Under the pieces are notes generated by a model that worked only from the letters and a program-made list of their open reading frames with translations, did no database searches and was not told where the DNA came from. The translations under genes and the position numbers were made by a program. DNA of 64,000 nt from Polynucleobacter sp. MWH-UH25E (lineage in GTDB: Bacteria; Pseudomonadota; Gammaproteobacteria; Burkholderiales; Burkholderiaceae), in NCBI RefSeq assembly GCF_018687095.1, contig NZ_CP061286.1, positions 1,907,865-1,971,864 of the forward strand, given 5' to 3'. Shown here piece by piece: positions 42,676 through 51,815 of this stretch (position 1 is the stretch's first letter; every line of letters starts with the position of its first letter).

Positions 42676-43101
42676 TTAAACAAAATTATTTGCCTTTGTT
42701 TTGATGCGCTCATCAAACTTTTGACGATTAATAACAAACCGCTCATGTAGTCCTTTGGAAATTAAGTCGACACCGTCGTGAGCCTCCACTTCAAACGTTA
42801 ACTTTTTTCCATCCACAGCAATTAATTTAACTTTAGCAGTGACCTCCAAACCAACGGGGGTCGCCGCCTCATGGCTCACATTAATATGGGTCCCTAAAGA
42901 TTGCTCTTGCGGCCAATCCAAATGAGGGTTGATTGCTTTAATACAAGCCCACTCTAAAAAGCCCACCAGAAAGCCGGTGGCAAATACCTCTGGCATTGCC
43001 ACAAACTCTTCGGCCTCGGGGTACAAAGACGGGACTGTTTTGGACTTAGGAATTTTGAATTTATGTTCATATTGAATGCCGGATCGTAAAGAATCTTTCA
43101 T
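42676..43101 (-). CDS. hotdog-fold thioesterase, FlK-like
   Basis: A 141-residue protein resembling fluoroacetyl-CoA thioesterase-type hotdog proteins: VFATGFLVGFLEWACIKAINP, GTHINVSHEAATPVGLEVTA and KLTFEVEAHDGVDLISKGLHERFVIN. It should hydrolyse a short acyl-CoA. Last gene of an operon with the alpha/beta hydrolase (three bases away) and MAPEG protein. Substrate unknown. Confidence 0.82.
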   Translation of the reverse strand: MKDSLRSGIQYEHKFKIPKSKTVPSLYPEAEEFVAMPEVFATGFLVGFLEWACIKAINPHLDWPQEQSLGTHINVSHEAATPVGLEVTAKVKLIAVDGKKLTFEVEAHDGVDLISKGLHERFVINRQKFDERIKTKANNFV

Positions 43102-43104
43102 GGC

Positions 43105-44031
43105 TTACCTCATAAAAGCATTAAGAGTTTCAGCGAATTTCTGATGTTGCTGAAATAAGAAAGCATGGCCACCATCAAAAAAGGCCAGCCAAGCAAACGG
43201 GATCTGATTTGCAATGATTTGAGAATTTTTGGGGACATCCAAAATGTCGTATTGACCATCTGCCACTAGCACGGGAACCTTAATATTTTTTAAATCGGCA
43301 AAGTTTTTATTATCAGCATCCCAAAGCGTTGTTCTTGCGCGAGTTTGGCGAAGCTTAGACTCTTTAGAGATATCAAAATCGTCAGGAATGGCTCCTGCTA
43401 GCTTCGCAGCCTGCTCTCTTGCTAGCGCATCTTTAGCAGCTTGCCTTCCAGCCTCATTGTTTGGGAATAGAAGGGCAACATTTTCCATGACTGATAAATG
43501 AGGGTTGTTTAACTCTTCCTCTGTCTTTTTGCTTGCCTTGACCTGATGCTTACCACCTGGATTTGGCGCGCAAAGAATACCCTTAATAACTGTGTCGGGA
43601 TGTCTAATCAAAAATTGCTGTGCAACACGAGCCCCCATTGACCAACCCAATACATTGGCTTTTTTATAACCAAGTGCCTTCACTAGCCCAGCGGCATCAT
43701 CAGCCATCTGAGCCATAGTGGTTTTATTTTCTTTAGTATCGCTAGATAGTCCAATGCCGCGATTATCAAAAAGGATCAAAGTATTGTTTTTCGATAGCTC
43801 GTCAATCAAAGCCGGATCCCACATGCTCATCGTTGCGGAATATCCATTAATCAAAATCATCGGGTCACCCTGGCCACGGGTGTAGTAAGCAAGCCTAACC
43901 TCTCCAACCTGGGCATATTTAACCTCGGCCTTGAATTGGGCATGAGCAGAGCCAATAAACCCAAACAATGCTGAAAGTAGCGCAAATGATGCGGCAACTA
44001 AAATGCGAATACCCGCCTGGCGATAATTCAT
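43105..44031 (-). CDS. exported alpha/beta hydrolase
   Basis: A 308-residue hydrolase with an N-terminal signal peptide (MNYRQAGIRILVAASFALLS, cleavage near AHAQ). Catalytic fold motifs: oxyanion region LINGYSATMSMWDPAL, FDNRGIGLS, nucleophile elbow GWSMGAR (Ser), acid near VADGQYDILD, and the final His in FDGGHAFLFQQH. ATG 44031 overlaps the MAPEG stop as ATGA. Probably periplasmic; substrate unknown. Confidence 0.85.
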   Translation of the reverse strand: MNYRQAGIRILVAASFALLSALFGFIGSAHAQFKAEVKYAQVGEVRLAYYTRGQGDPMILINGYSATMSMWDPALIDELSKNNTLILFDNRGIGLSSDTKENKTTMAQMADDAAGLVKALGYKKANVLGWSMGARVAQQFLIRHPDTVIKGILCAPNPGGKHQVKASKKTEEELNNPHLSVMENVALLFPNNEAGRQAAKDALAREQAAKLAGAIPDDFDISKESKLRQTRARTTLWDADNKNFADLKNIKVPVLVADGQYDILDVPKNSQIIANQIPFAWLAFFDGGHAFLFQQHQKFAETLNAFMR

Positions 44032-44438
44032 TTGCCCTCCAAAACGAATAGAAGATATAGTGACCAAACTAAGTTCAATACAACTAGAGCAATTAGTGTG
44101 TTGAAGGTAAATTTCATTCCCAGTATTCTTTTGCTGAAATCAGGCGGGGGCACATTAATTCCCTTAGCGTGAATCAAGCGGCCAATAATGAGTGCAACTC
44201 CAGGAATAGCGACCAACCACCAGGGTGCACCATTGAGCTCCAGACAAGCAATCAAAATAATTCCGAATGGGACATATTCAGCAAAATTGCCTTGGGCACG
44301 AATCGCCCTTTCTAGATCTTCATAACCACCACTACCTAAGCCCACTTTGTTCTTTCTACGAAGGCCAATGACCGCAAAAGAGAGTTTTATAAAGATGATG
44401 GTTAAAACGGAGGCAATGATTGAAGTGACTAGTAGCAT
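44028..44438 (-). CDS. MAPEG-family membrane protein
   Basis: A 136-residue four-helix membrane protein. The family core RAIRAQGNFAEYVPFGIILIA (with R-x-x-x-N-x-x-E) is clear. MAPEG proteins include glutathione transferases/peroxidases, and bacterial YecN-type members have uncertain roles. First gene of an operon with an exported hydrolase and a thioesterase. Confidence 0.88.
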   Translation of the reverse strand: MLLVTSIIASVLTIIFIKLSFAVIGLRRKNKVGLGSGGYEDLERAIRAQGNFAEYVPFGIILIACLELNGAPWWLVAIPGVALIIGRLIHAKGINVPPPDFSKRILGMKFTFNTLIALVVLNLVWSLYLLFVLEGK

Positions 44439-44482
44439 TTAGATCTCCCGGAAGAATTCCTAAATACTAATCGGGAAATAAA

Positions 44483-44502
44483 AAACCACCCGAAGGTGGT
44501 TT
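44483..44502 (-). terminator. rho-independent terminator of tRNA-Phe
   Basis: AAACCACC-CGAA-GGTGGTTT; read on the minus strand it is followed by a T-run. It starts 11 bases beyond the tRNA 3' end. Confidence 0.88.
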
Positions 44503-44512
44503 AAGTATTTCT

Positions 44513-44588
44513 TGGTGGCCCGGGGCGGAATCGAACCACCGACACAAGGATTTTCAATCCTCTGCTCTACCGACTGAGCTACCAGGCC
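44513..44588 (-). tRNA. tRNA-Phe (anticodon GAA)
   Basis: The reverse strand gives acceptor GGCCTGG with CCGGGCC, D-arm GCTCAGTCGGTAGAGC, anticodon loop TTGAAAA (GAA), T-arm GGTTCGATTCC, and encoded CCA. All stems pair, with one G-T in the acceptor. Confidence 0.98.
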
Positions 44589-44644
44589 AAGACTTGAAAT
44601 TATAAAGGAAACTGGTTTTATCTTAGAAAATATGCCTAGTGACG

Positions 44645-46849
44645 CTAACTAGAGGCAGTTATCGCCCTTGAGCGGGCTACATGTAATTTCTTGTAGCTAT
44701 CGAGCAAGCGGTGGTGGCGGTCAAGACCCTCTAGTTTGATACTGGTTGGGGTCAGCCCATAAAACCGGACTGAGCCATTTACCGAGCCCAGCACTGCATC
44801 CATGCGCTCGCTACCAAACATTCTGCGAAGGTTTACCTCATAGTCTTCAAGCTCTAGATCTTCATTAAGGACAATTTCTAAAACTGCATTGAGAGCCTGA
44901 TAGAACAATTTGCGCTCAACAGTGTTGTCGTTGTATTGAAGAAAAGCGCCCACCAATTCTTGCGCTTCATCGAAATTTTTAAGTGCCAACTGAATTAATA
45001 GCTTTAACTCTAAAACTGTTAACTGGCCCCAAGGCGTATTCTCATCAAACTCAATACCAATCAGCGTTGCAATATCTCCATACTCATCAAGCTCGTTATT
45101 CTCTAATCGATCTAACAATGCACTGAGTTTTGTATCGCCTAGTGAATGTAAATTCAGAATATCGTGACGGAATAGCAATGCTTTATTTGTGTTGTCCCAC
45201 ACCAGATCTTCTGCTGGATAGACCTCCGAATAGCCGGGTACGAGAATTCGGCAAGCGATCGCACCCAGTTGATCGTACACAGCAACATACGCTTCTTTGC
45301 CCATGGTCTTAAGAATGCCGAATAATGTTGCAGCCTCCTGCGCATTGGAATCTTCACCGCGACCCGAAAAATTCCATTCAACAAACTGATAATCAGCCTT
45401 TGCACTAAAAAAGCGCCACGACACTATTCCGCTTGAATCGATAAAGTGCTCAACAAAGTTATTAGGCTCAGTTACTGCCTCACTTGCAAAGGTGGGTGGG
45501 GGCAAATCATTCAAACCCTCCAGGCTTCGACCCTGAAGCAGTTCAGTTAAGCTTCGCTCTAGGGCAACCTCTAAGCTTGGGTGAGCCCCAAAGGAAGCAA
45601 ATACGCCACCTGTTCTAGGATTCATCAAGGTAACGCACATCACTGGATAAACTCCCCCAAGTGATGCATCCTTTACTAAGACTGGAAATCCTTGCTCCTC
45701 TAGCCCTTGAATGCCCGCCAAGATGCTTGGGTACTTTTCAAGCACTTCTCGCGGCACATCAGGTAAAGCAATTTCACCCTCCAGGATCTCTCTTTTAACC
45801 GCACGCTCAAATATTTCTGATAAGCATTGCACTTGCGCTTCTGCCAAAGTATTTCCTGCGCTCATGCCATTACTTACGTAAAGGTTCTCGATTAAGTTTG
45901 TCGGAAAATAAATCGTCTTACCATCTGATTGACGAACATAAGGCAAACAACAAATACCCCGTTCAATGTTTCCAGAATTGGTATCAATCAAATGTGAAGC
46001 ACGCAACTCACCGTCTGGATCAAAAATGTTTAGGCAGTACTCATCCAGAATTTCTGGTGGCAGGGTATCTTTGCTGGCTGGCTTGAACCAGCGTTCATTT
46101 GGGTAATGCACAAATTCATTGTTGGCGATATCTTCACCCCAGTATGCGCCAGCATAAAAATGGTTATTGCTAAGTCTCTCAATATATTCACCCAAAGCCG
46201 AGGCTAGAGCACTCTCTTTTGTCGATCCTTTGCCATTGGTAAAACACATTGGCGAGTGTGCGTCACGGATATGCAATGACCATACATTTGGGATAAGGTT
46301 GCGCCAGGAGGCAATCTCAATCTTAATTCCCAGATCAGCCAACACTTTAGACATATTGACAATGGTTTGCTCTAGCGGCAAATCCTTACCAAGAATAAAA
46401 GTGTTTGTGTCGGCAGCAGGCTTTAGATTTAACAAGGTCTGGGCATCGGCATCTAAATTCCTTACCTCTTCAATGACAAACTCTGGACCAGCCTGGACCA
46501 CTTTCTTAACCGTGCACCGCTCAATGGAGCGCAAAATCCCTTGGCGATCTACCGCCGAAATATCTTCAGGCAGTTCAACTTGGATTTTGAAGATCTGCTG
46601 ATAGCGATTGTCAGGATCAACAATATTATTTTGTGAGAGGCGAATATTTTCAGTAGAAATATTGCGCGTATCGCAATAGAGCTTTACAAAGTACGCGGCG
46701 CATAAAGCAGAAGATGCTAAAAAATAATCGAATGGCCCTGGTGCTGAGCCGTCACCCTTATAGCGAATAGGCTGGTCAGCAATCACCGTGAAGTCATCGA
46801 ACTTAGCTTCTAGACGAAGCTTATCGAGAAAGTTGACCTTAATTTCCAT
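44645..46849 (-). CDS. OsmC-YcaO fusion protein
   Basis: 734 residues. The first 140 form an OsmC-like domain (GDGSAPGPFDYFLASSALCAAYFVKLYC, where a Cys matches one OsmC active-site position; SIERCTVKK holds the second). The rest is a YcaO domain (GKGSTKESALASALGEYIERLS; EAQVQCLSEIFERAVKRE; ERSLTELLQGRSLEG) with the ATP-binding glutamates. YcaO proteins activate amide backbones with ATP; stand-alone YcaO is linked to RimO-dependent S12 methylthiolation. No RiPP precursor or partner enzyme is adjacent, so a housekeeping role is more likely. Confidence 0.88.
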   Translation of the reverse strand: MEIKVNFLDKLRLEAKFDDFTVIADQPIRYKGDGSAPGPFDYFLASSALCAAYFVKLYCDTRNISTENIRLSQNNIVDPDNRYQQIFKIQVELPEDISAVDRQGILRSIERCTVKKVVQAGPEFVIEEVRNLDADAQTLLNLKPAADTNTFILGKDLPLEQTIVNMSKVLADLGIKIEIASWRNLIPNVWSLHIRDAHSPMCFTNGKGSTKESALASALGEYIERLSNNHFYAGAYWGEDIANNEFVHYPNERWFKPASKDTLPPEILDEYCLNIFDPDGELRASHLIDTNSGNIERGICCLPYVRQSDGKTIYFPTNLIENLYVSNGMSAGNTLAEAQVQCLSEIFERAVKREILEGEIALPDVPREVLEKYPSILAGIQGLEEQGFPVLVKDASLGGVYPVMCVTLMNPRTGGVFASFGAHPSLEVALERSLTELLQGRSLEGLNDLPPPTFASEAVTEPNNFVEHFIDSSGIVSWRFFSAKADYQFVEWNFSGRGEDSNAQEAATLFGILKTMGKEAYVAVYDQLGAIACRILVPGYSEVYPAEDLVWDNTNKALLFRHDILNLHSLGDTKLSALLDRLENNELDEYGDIATLIGIEFDENTPWGQLTVLELKLLIQLALKNFDEAQELVGAFLQYNDNTVERKLFYQALNAVLEIVLNEDLELEDYEVNLRRMFGSERMDAVLGSVNGSVRFYGLTPTSIKLEGLDRHHRLLDSYKKLHVARSRAITASS

Positions 46850-46959
46850 GGGAATGATTCCGAATAAGATATGCCATCAACCTGAGCCTTGTGATTGTTT
46901 CAAGCACACCTCAATAAAAAATAATTTGCCAAAAAGTTATGGCTAATTACTGATAGATT

Positions 46960-47643
46960 TTATTGCTCGCCCTTATTACGGGACGTATCAATGCCCAGGG
47001 CCTTCAACTTGCGATATAGGTGGGTTCTTTCTAAGCCCGTGTACTCTGAAATCTTGGTCATACTGCCGCCCATGATTTGCATTTGATGCTCAAAGTAAGC
47101 TTTCTCAAACAAATCACGCGCCTCTCTTAGGGGCAAATCAAAATAGGTCTTTGCAATTCCGCTAATGTACTCACCCTCAAGAGGCGCGGACACAGGCTCA
47201 GCAGCAGAAGGTTTTGTTGCTGTACTCACCGGGATTCCAGTGGCCAGCGTCTTATCTTCTGCTGGCTCAATGTGTTTTGGCGAGCTCTCTAGCGCCTTAC
47301 TAACCGTCTTTAATAGCTTTTGTAAGGCGATTGGCTTCTCTAAAAAGTTTAGTGCGCCAATACGAGTTGCCTCTACAGCTGTATCAATCGTTGCGTGGCC
47401 TGACATCATCACCACAGGCATTGTTAGTTGACCGGTCTTAGACCACTCCTTAAGCAAAGTAATGCCGTCAGTATCTGGCATCCAAATATCTAACAAGACT
47501 AAATCGGGTCGCATCTGCTCGCGAATAGTGCGCGCCTGTATAGCGCTCTCGGCGGCATACACAGTGTGGCCCTCGTCCGTGAGAATCTCATTGAGAAGCT
47601 CACGAATTCCCATCTCATCATCAACAACCAAAATACTCGCCAT
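46960..47643 (-). CDS. NtrX-like response regulator lacking the AAA+ domain
   Basis: 227 residues: a receiver domain (about 1-120; DDE at 8-10, phosphorylation Asp in LVLLDIWMPDT near 52, MSGH, Lys in LEKPI), a low-complexity linker, then a Fis-type HTH (ISEYTGLERTHLYRKLKALGI) at the C-terminus. The sigma54-activating ATPase (GAFTGA and Walker motifs) of ordinary NtrX is absent, although LPLREARDLFEKAYFEHQM of the region before the HTH remains. It follows its kinase by two bases. Confidence 0.88.
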   Translation of the reverse strand: MASILVVDDEMGIRELLNEILTDEGHTVYAAESAIQARTIREQMRPDLVLLDIWMPDTDGITLLKEWSKTGQLTMPVVMMSGHATIDTAVEATRIGALNFLEKPIALQKLLKTVSKALESSPKHIEPAEDKTLATGIPVSTATKPSAAEPVSAPLEGEYISGIAKTYFDLPLREARDLFEKAYFEHQMQIMGGSMTKISEYTGLERTHLYRKLKALGIDTSRNKGEQ

Positions 47644-47645
47644 AC

Positions 47646-49925
47646 TTAGGCAGCCTCTTTTGCTAAGTTCATAAACAAAATGGATACTTGCGCACCAACC
47701 ACTTCTTCTCCCTGCATACGATTCCGAATCTCTATTTTGGCACCGTGATCATCAATAATTTTTTTCACTACAGCCAATCCTAAACCCGTGCCCTTGGTCT
47801 TCGTAGTAACGTAAGGTTCAAATGCTCTTGCCAATATCTTAGCTGGAAATCCAACACCACTATCACTTATTGTTAAGCGAACTGCATTTTGTGTAGCTCC
47901 GATTTGCTCTCCATAAGACACCAACTCGGTTTTAACTTCAACCGGCTCTGCCTGTCTAGTGCCCTCCAAAGTCGAGTCTTGAGCATTCTGGAGCAAGTTA
48001 TGAATGACCTGTCTGAGCTGAGTCGGATCTCCCATGATATCGGGGCAACGAGAATCAAGATGTGTACGTATTAGACTTCCCTCATAAAGGCCCAATATTT
48101 CTGAGGTAAGTGTGTTGATAGAAACGGGCTTTAATTGAGGAGTTGGTGTCTTCGCAAAATCACGGAAATCATTCACCATTTCTTTCATCGCCTGCACCTG
48201 ACTAATAATGGTTTCAGTGCTGCGATTGATCATCTCTTCTTGCTCAGAACTGAGCTTACCGGCCAATTTATGTTGCAATCGCTCAGCTGATAGCTGAATT
48301 GGAGTCAATGGATTTTTAATCTCGTGGGCCAAACGTCTAGCAACTTCGCTCCAAGCAATCGATCTTTGGGCGCTAACCACATCTGTGATGTCATCAAACA
48401 CCACCATGCGAAGGTCTGCTGTTAGTTGGGTACCACGAACAAACAAGGTTACACCTGGTTCATTTTTATATTCATTACTGGTATGTAGCTGAATTTGCTT
48501 TTGCCAAATTGGTGTTGCCGCATTCTCGGGAGCGCCTTCAGCAACAGCAAGCTTCATCGTAGCGAAACCTTCCTTGATAGCCTCTTCAAAATCAACAAGC
48601 GCAGGGTTACTGCTCAGCGGTTTTCCATCAAGCAAAGTTAAGTCTTGGGCAAAGATTCGGTCCGCACCCGCATTACTAGAAACAACGTTGTAATTTCTGT
48701 CAAAAATACAAACGCCGGCCGTAAGGCTCCCTAGCACTTTTTCCAAAAAGGCCTTTGACTCTTGCAGCGATGTGCGAGTGTCGGCCAATTGCTTAGTCAT
48801 GACATTAAATTGTCTTGTTAACATTCCCAACTCATCGCCCGTATCTAGCTCTGGCTTGGGAGATAGGTCACCCTGTGCAACAGCTTGGGTACCCTTAAGC
48901 AGCATTAATAATGGTCGAGCCAATTGACGACCCAATAGCAATGCCAAAGTTACCGCGACAAATAGAGCGAAGAACAGTGTGAGCGTTAGGGTGCCCACGA
49001 ACATTTTTCGTAGGCCAATGCGTCCTAATGATTTCTCCTGGTAATCGCTATAAGCAGACTCAACAGCATAAATATTTTTTGCCAGGGGCAATGGGATGTA
49101 TCGCACCAACTGTAAAAAATATCGATCTTCGGCACCCTTGCTAAGCAGGGCTTTATTGCGAATGACGGGAATAATTGCCCGTACCCGATAGCCTCGCTGA
49201 CCGCCGTCCATCTCTACCTGATCTAAGAAGGTAACGCCCTTCTTTTTAAATGCTTCCGCAACAATATCGGCGCCCGGTGCAGGTAAATACTTTTTCAACT
49301 TTAGCTCGCTGGACAGTATTAAATTGCGTTGCATATTAAACAAGCTAACTTCTTGGATCCCAAACTGATTACGGATCTTCATCACCATGGCACCAACTTG
49401 CTCTGAACTTGTACCCGATGGCACTTGAGCAATTTGTTCAGCAATGAAGTTGCCTTCACCCATAATCTCTTCCTGAGCCACCCGCAAGGTAACGCGGCCC
49501 AACTCCAAACCCGAGTTCAAAGCCGATTCCACTTGCACGTCAAACCAAGTCTCAATACTCCGCGAAACGAACTGAAGTGATACCCCGTACAAAATTAAAC
49601 CAGGAACAATGCCTACCAAAGCAAAAATCATGGCAAGTTTCGCGATGAGGCGTGTTCCAAAATGACCGCGATGCCAGCGCACCGCAATCACAATGCCGAG
49701 CACCAAGATGACCAGAATTAAAAATGCACCAATAATTAAGTTGGCTGCGTAAAGCCATATGAAGTAACGATCAAAGAACTCGGTATTAGATGAAGCAATC
49801 GAAAGCAATACCAACAACAAAAGAGCAAAAATGCCAATGAGGCTTATCGCACCAGGTAGTATTTTTTTACGCCATAGCTTTGAATCAAAAAAGCTTGGCT
49901 GACGGGGCGCAAAGGCTTCTCTCAT
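47646..49925 (-). CDS. NtrY-like sensor histidine kinase
   Basis: 759 residues in the inner membrane. N-terminal helices (about 20-50, 60-90, 95-125), a long periplasmic sensor, another helix near 300-325, HAMP (LARPLLMLLKGTQAVAQGDL), PAS (ILGSLTAGVCIFDRNYNVV-type), a HisKA box with phosphoacceptor His in RRLAHEIKNPLTP, and HATPase motifs (IHNLLQNAQDS, DSGVGFP, TKGTGLGLAVVKKI). ATGA overlap with the DUF4390 gene. It signals to the adjacent short regulator. Confidence 0.92.
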   Translation of the reverse strand: MREAFAPRQPSFFDSKLWRKKILPGAISLIGIFALLLLVLLSIASSNTEFFDRYFIWLYAANLIIGAFLILVILVLGIVIAVRWHRGHFGTRLIAKLAMIFALVGIVPGLILYGVSLQFVSRSIETWFDVQVESALNSGLELGRVTLRVAQEEIMGEGNFIAEQIAQVPSGTSSEQVGAMVMKIRNQFGIQEVSLFNMQRNLILSSELKLKKYLPAPGADIVAEAFKKKGVTFLDQVEMDGGQRGYRVRAIIPVIRNKALLSKGAEDRYFLQLVRYIPLPLAKNIYAVESAYSDYQEKSLGRIGLRKMFVGTLTLTLFFALFVAVTLALLLGRQLARPLLMLLKGTQAVAQGDLSPKPELDTGDELGMLTRQFNVMTKQLADTRTSLQESKAFLEKVLGSLTAGVCIFDRNYNVVSSNAGADRIFAQDLTLLDGKPLSSNPALVDFEEAIKEGFATMKLAVAEGAPENAATPIWQKQIQLHTSNEYKNEPGVTLFVRGTQLTADLRMVVFDDITDVVSAQRSIAWSEVARRLAHEIKNPLTPIQLSAERLQHKLAGKLSSEQEEMINRSTETIISQVQAMKEMVNDFRDFAKTPTPQLKPVSINTLTSEILGLYEGSLIRTHLDSRCPDIMGDPTQLRQVIHNLLQNAQDSTLEGTRQAEPVEVKTELVSYGEQIGATQNAVRLTISDSGVGFPAKILARAFEPYVTTKTKGTGLGLAVVKKIIDDHGAKIEIRNRMQGEEVVGAQVSILFMNLAKEAA

Positions 49926-50503
49926 CGCTTAATTGGGCTTGGGCTACTTGCTGAAAATGGGAAATGCAACCATTCGCTTGAAACATTCCATTCTCGGTTA
50001 TTAAGCGCATTTACTTGAAATGGTTTTGGGAGCTTGCTTAAATCCAAACTCATGCGCAGACCAGCGCTGTAGGATTTACTTGGGTCAATCTGACTGCCAT
50101 CAATTACACGCCAGCCACCAATGCTCCCGACCGCTTGTAATGCTTCAGAAAATGTTCTAGCCGAAAATGTTAAGCCCTCAGAAGCAATTCGGTACTGTTG
50201 CGTTAAGGGCTGATATGACAGACGCGTTTGTCTTTGCGTGACAATGGCTTTCTCATCAAACCAATACCAGCGAGAGCGGACTAAATCAAAATCGGTTTGA
50301 AAATACAAGACCACGCCTTTTTGCACCGCATCTTCCAAGCCTGGAGAAAGCTCTATTTGGAAAGCAGCACTTAATACCCAATCGTTGTCAGCCTTTTCTA
50401 ATTCAAAGGATCTAATTTTGATGCCTTCAGCATTAACAGCTGTTGAAAATAAACTCAGCGCCATCAAGCCGAAAAGGATGAATTGCTTAATTCTTTGGCT
50501 CAT
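49922..50503 (-). CDS. DUF4390 protein, exported
   Basis: 193 residues with a signal peptide (ending STAVNA). A pattern of beta strands (EKADNDWVLSAAFQIELSPG; YWFDEKAIVTQRQTRLSYQPL) typifies DUF4390, a periplasmic protein encoded between rsmB and ntrY in Burkholderiales. Function unknown; ATGA overlaps on both sides imply tight coupling with the kinase, so it may modulate its sensor domain (inference). Confidence 0.85.
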   Translation of the reverse strand: MSQRIKQFILFGLMALSLFSTAVNAEGIKIRSFELEKADNDWVLSAAFQIELSPGLEDAVQKGVVLYFQTDFDLVRSRWYWFDEKAIVTQRQTRLSYQPLTQQYRIASEGLTFSARTFSEALQAVGSIGGWRVIDGSQIDPSKSYSAGLRMSLDLSKLPKPFQVNALNNREWNVSSEWLHFPFSASSPSPIKR

Positions 50504-51804
50504 CGCCCATTTTTCTTAAACAAAGCATAGTAAAAACCATCGTTTACCTCGGTGGGTAAAAGCTGTCCTGGAGCATCTAATCGTAACGCATTGGCGTGCT
50601 GCTGCGCAAACCAAACTGCTTGATCCTCTCCTTCTTCAGGAAATACCGAGCAAGTTACGTACAAAAGCAAACCTTCGGGCTTTAGCATTTGCCATGCTTG
50701 GGTCAATATTTCACGTTGCTTCTTTTGTAATGCCGCGATATCGGACTGGCGCCGCAAAAATGGAATGTCTGGATGTCGGGCAACTATGCCCGATGCCGAG
50801 CATGGTGCATCTAGCAAAATTTTCTCGAAAAGGACGCTATCCCACCATGAAAATTTAGATGCATCGCCTCGAAGTACCTTTACTTTTTCAGATCGCAATC
50901 GAAGTCGATCTAGATTGCCATTAATTTTCCCAATGCGAGTTTCATCAATCTCAAGGGCTAGCATTTGACAATCTGCAAGCTCCAATAAGTGTGCTGTTTT
51001 TCCACCAGGCGCAGAACATGCATCCAATATCAAGTCACTCGGATTGGGCATTAACAAACTTGCCGCCAATTGAGCGCCACTATCTTGCACAGAAACTGCG
51101 CCGCCATAAAAACCTGGCAGATCTGAAACAGGGACAGGATTAGGAATCAATAGCGCGCTCGGCAATGCAAAACCAGCGAGGGATTCAATTGGGGATGAGG
51201 CAATGCCAGCATCATCCAATAAGGATTGATACTGCTCTCGAGAATATTGCTTTTGATTCACTCGCAAAATGAGTGGGGCGCGCTTGGCTTGAGCAAACAA
51301 AATTGATTGCCACTGCTTGGAATAATTACGCTTGAGATTTGCTCGCCACCAAGGGGGAACGAACATGAGTATAGGATCGGGAGGATATTCTGAAGGTTGT
51401 GTTGCAATGCTTACTTTGCGCAGCACCGCATTTACCAAGCCCTTGGCATACACCGTCTTGTCATATTCTCCGCAGGCCCTCACCGCCTGATCAACGATTG
51501 TATGACTGGCATAACCTTTGCCATCGGCACCGTCTTGTAGAAAAAGGGCGATAGCAACACTCAATAAATGGGCAACCTCGGGTGGCGGAGCTTTAGGAAT
51601 AAATTGCTTGATCAACTCCTGTGAACGAACCCACTTACGAAGCGCATTAAAGCTAAGGCTCTGAATAATCGGCCTTTCATGCGCATCTAGCTGATCTAAC
51701 ACCTCTGTTAATGATCTACCGCTCATGACCTCGCCAATCGCTTGCGCTGAGATCGTAATTGCTTCAGACAAAGGAAGGTTGAGTGGAGTTTTTTGATCTT
51801 CCAA
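50500..51804 (-). CDS. rsmB: 16S rRNA m5C967 methyltransferase
   Basis: 434 residues. N-terminal NusB-like domain (to about 140), then a SAM methyltransferase with LDACSAPGGKTAHLLEL (motif I), LLDAPCSASGIVARHPDI (motif IV, Cys) and YVTCSVFPEEGED (motif VI, catalytic Cys). The apparent start is TTG at 51804, eleven bases after the fmt stop; an ATG start is not available near the N-terminus. In the def-fmt-rsmB arrangement common to proteobacteria. Confidence 0.93.
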   Translation of the reverse strand: MEDQKTPLNLPLSEAITISAQAIGEVMSGRSLTEVLDQLDAHERPIIQSLSFNALRKWVRSQELIKQFIPKAPPPEVAHLLSVAIALFLQDGADGKGYASHTIVDQAVRACGEYDKTVYAKGLVNAVLRKVSIATQPSEYPPDPILMFVPPWWRANLKRNYSKQWQSILFAQAKRAPLILRVNQKQYSREQYQSLLDDAGIASSPIESLAGFALPSALLIPNPVPVSDLPGFYGGAVSVQDSGAQLAASLLMPNPSDLILDACSAPGGKTAHLLELADCQMLALEIDETRIGKINGNLDRLRLRSEKVKVLRGDASKFSWWDSVLFEKILLDAPCSASGIVARHPDIPFLRRQSDIAALQKKQREILTQAWQMLKPEGLLLYVTCSVFPEEGEDQAVWFAQQHANALRLDAPGQLLPTEVNDGFYYALFKKNGR

Positions 51805-51815
51805 GGGCAGCTATC

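Noticed and set aside
44645..46849. YcaO gene as the core of a RiPP biosynthetic cluster
   Set aside because: No precursor-like small frame, dehydrogenase, protease or exporter lies beside it; neighbours are a tRNA and a two-component system.
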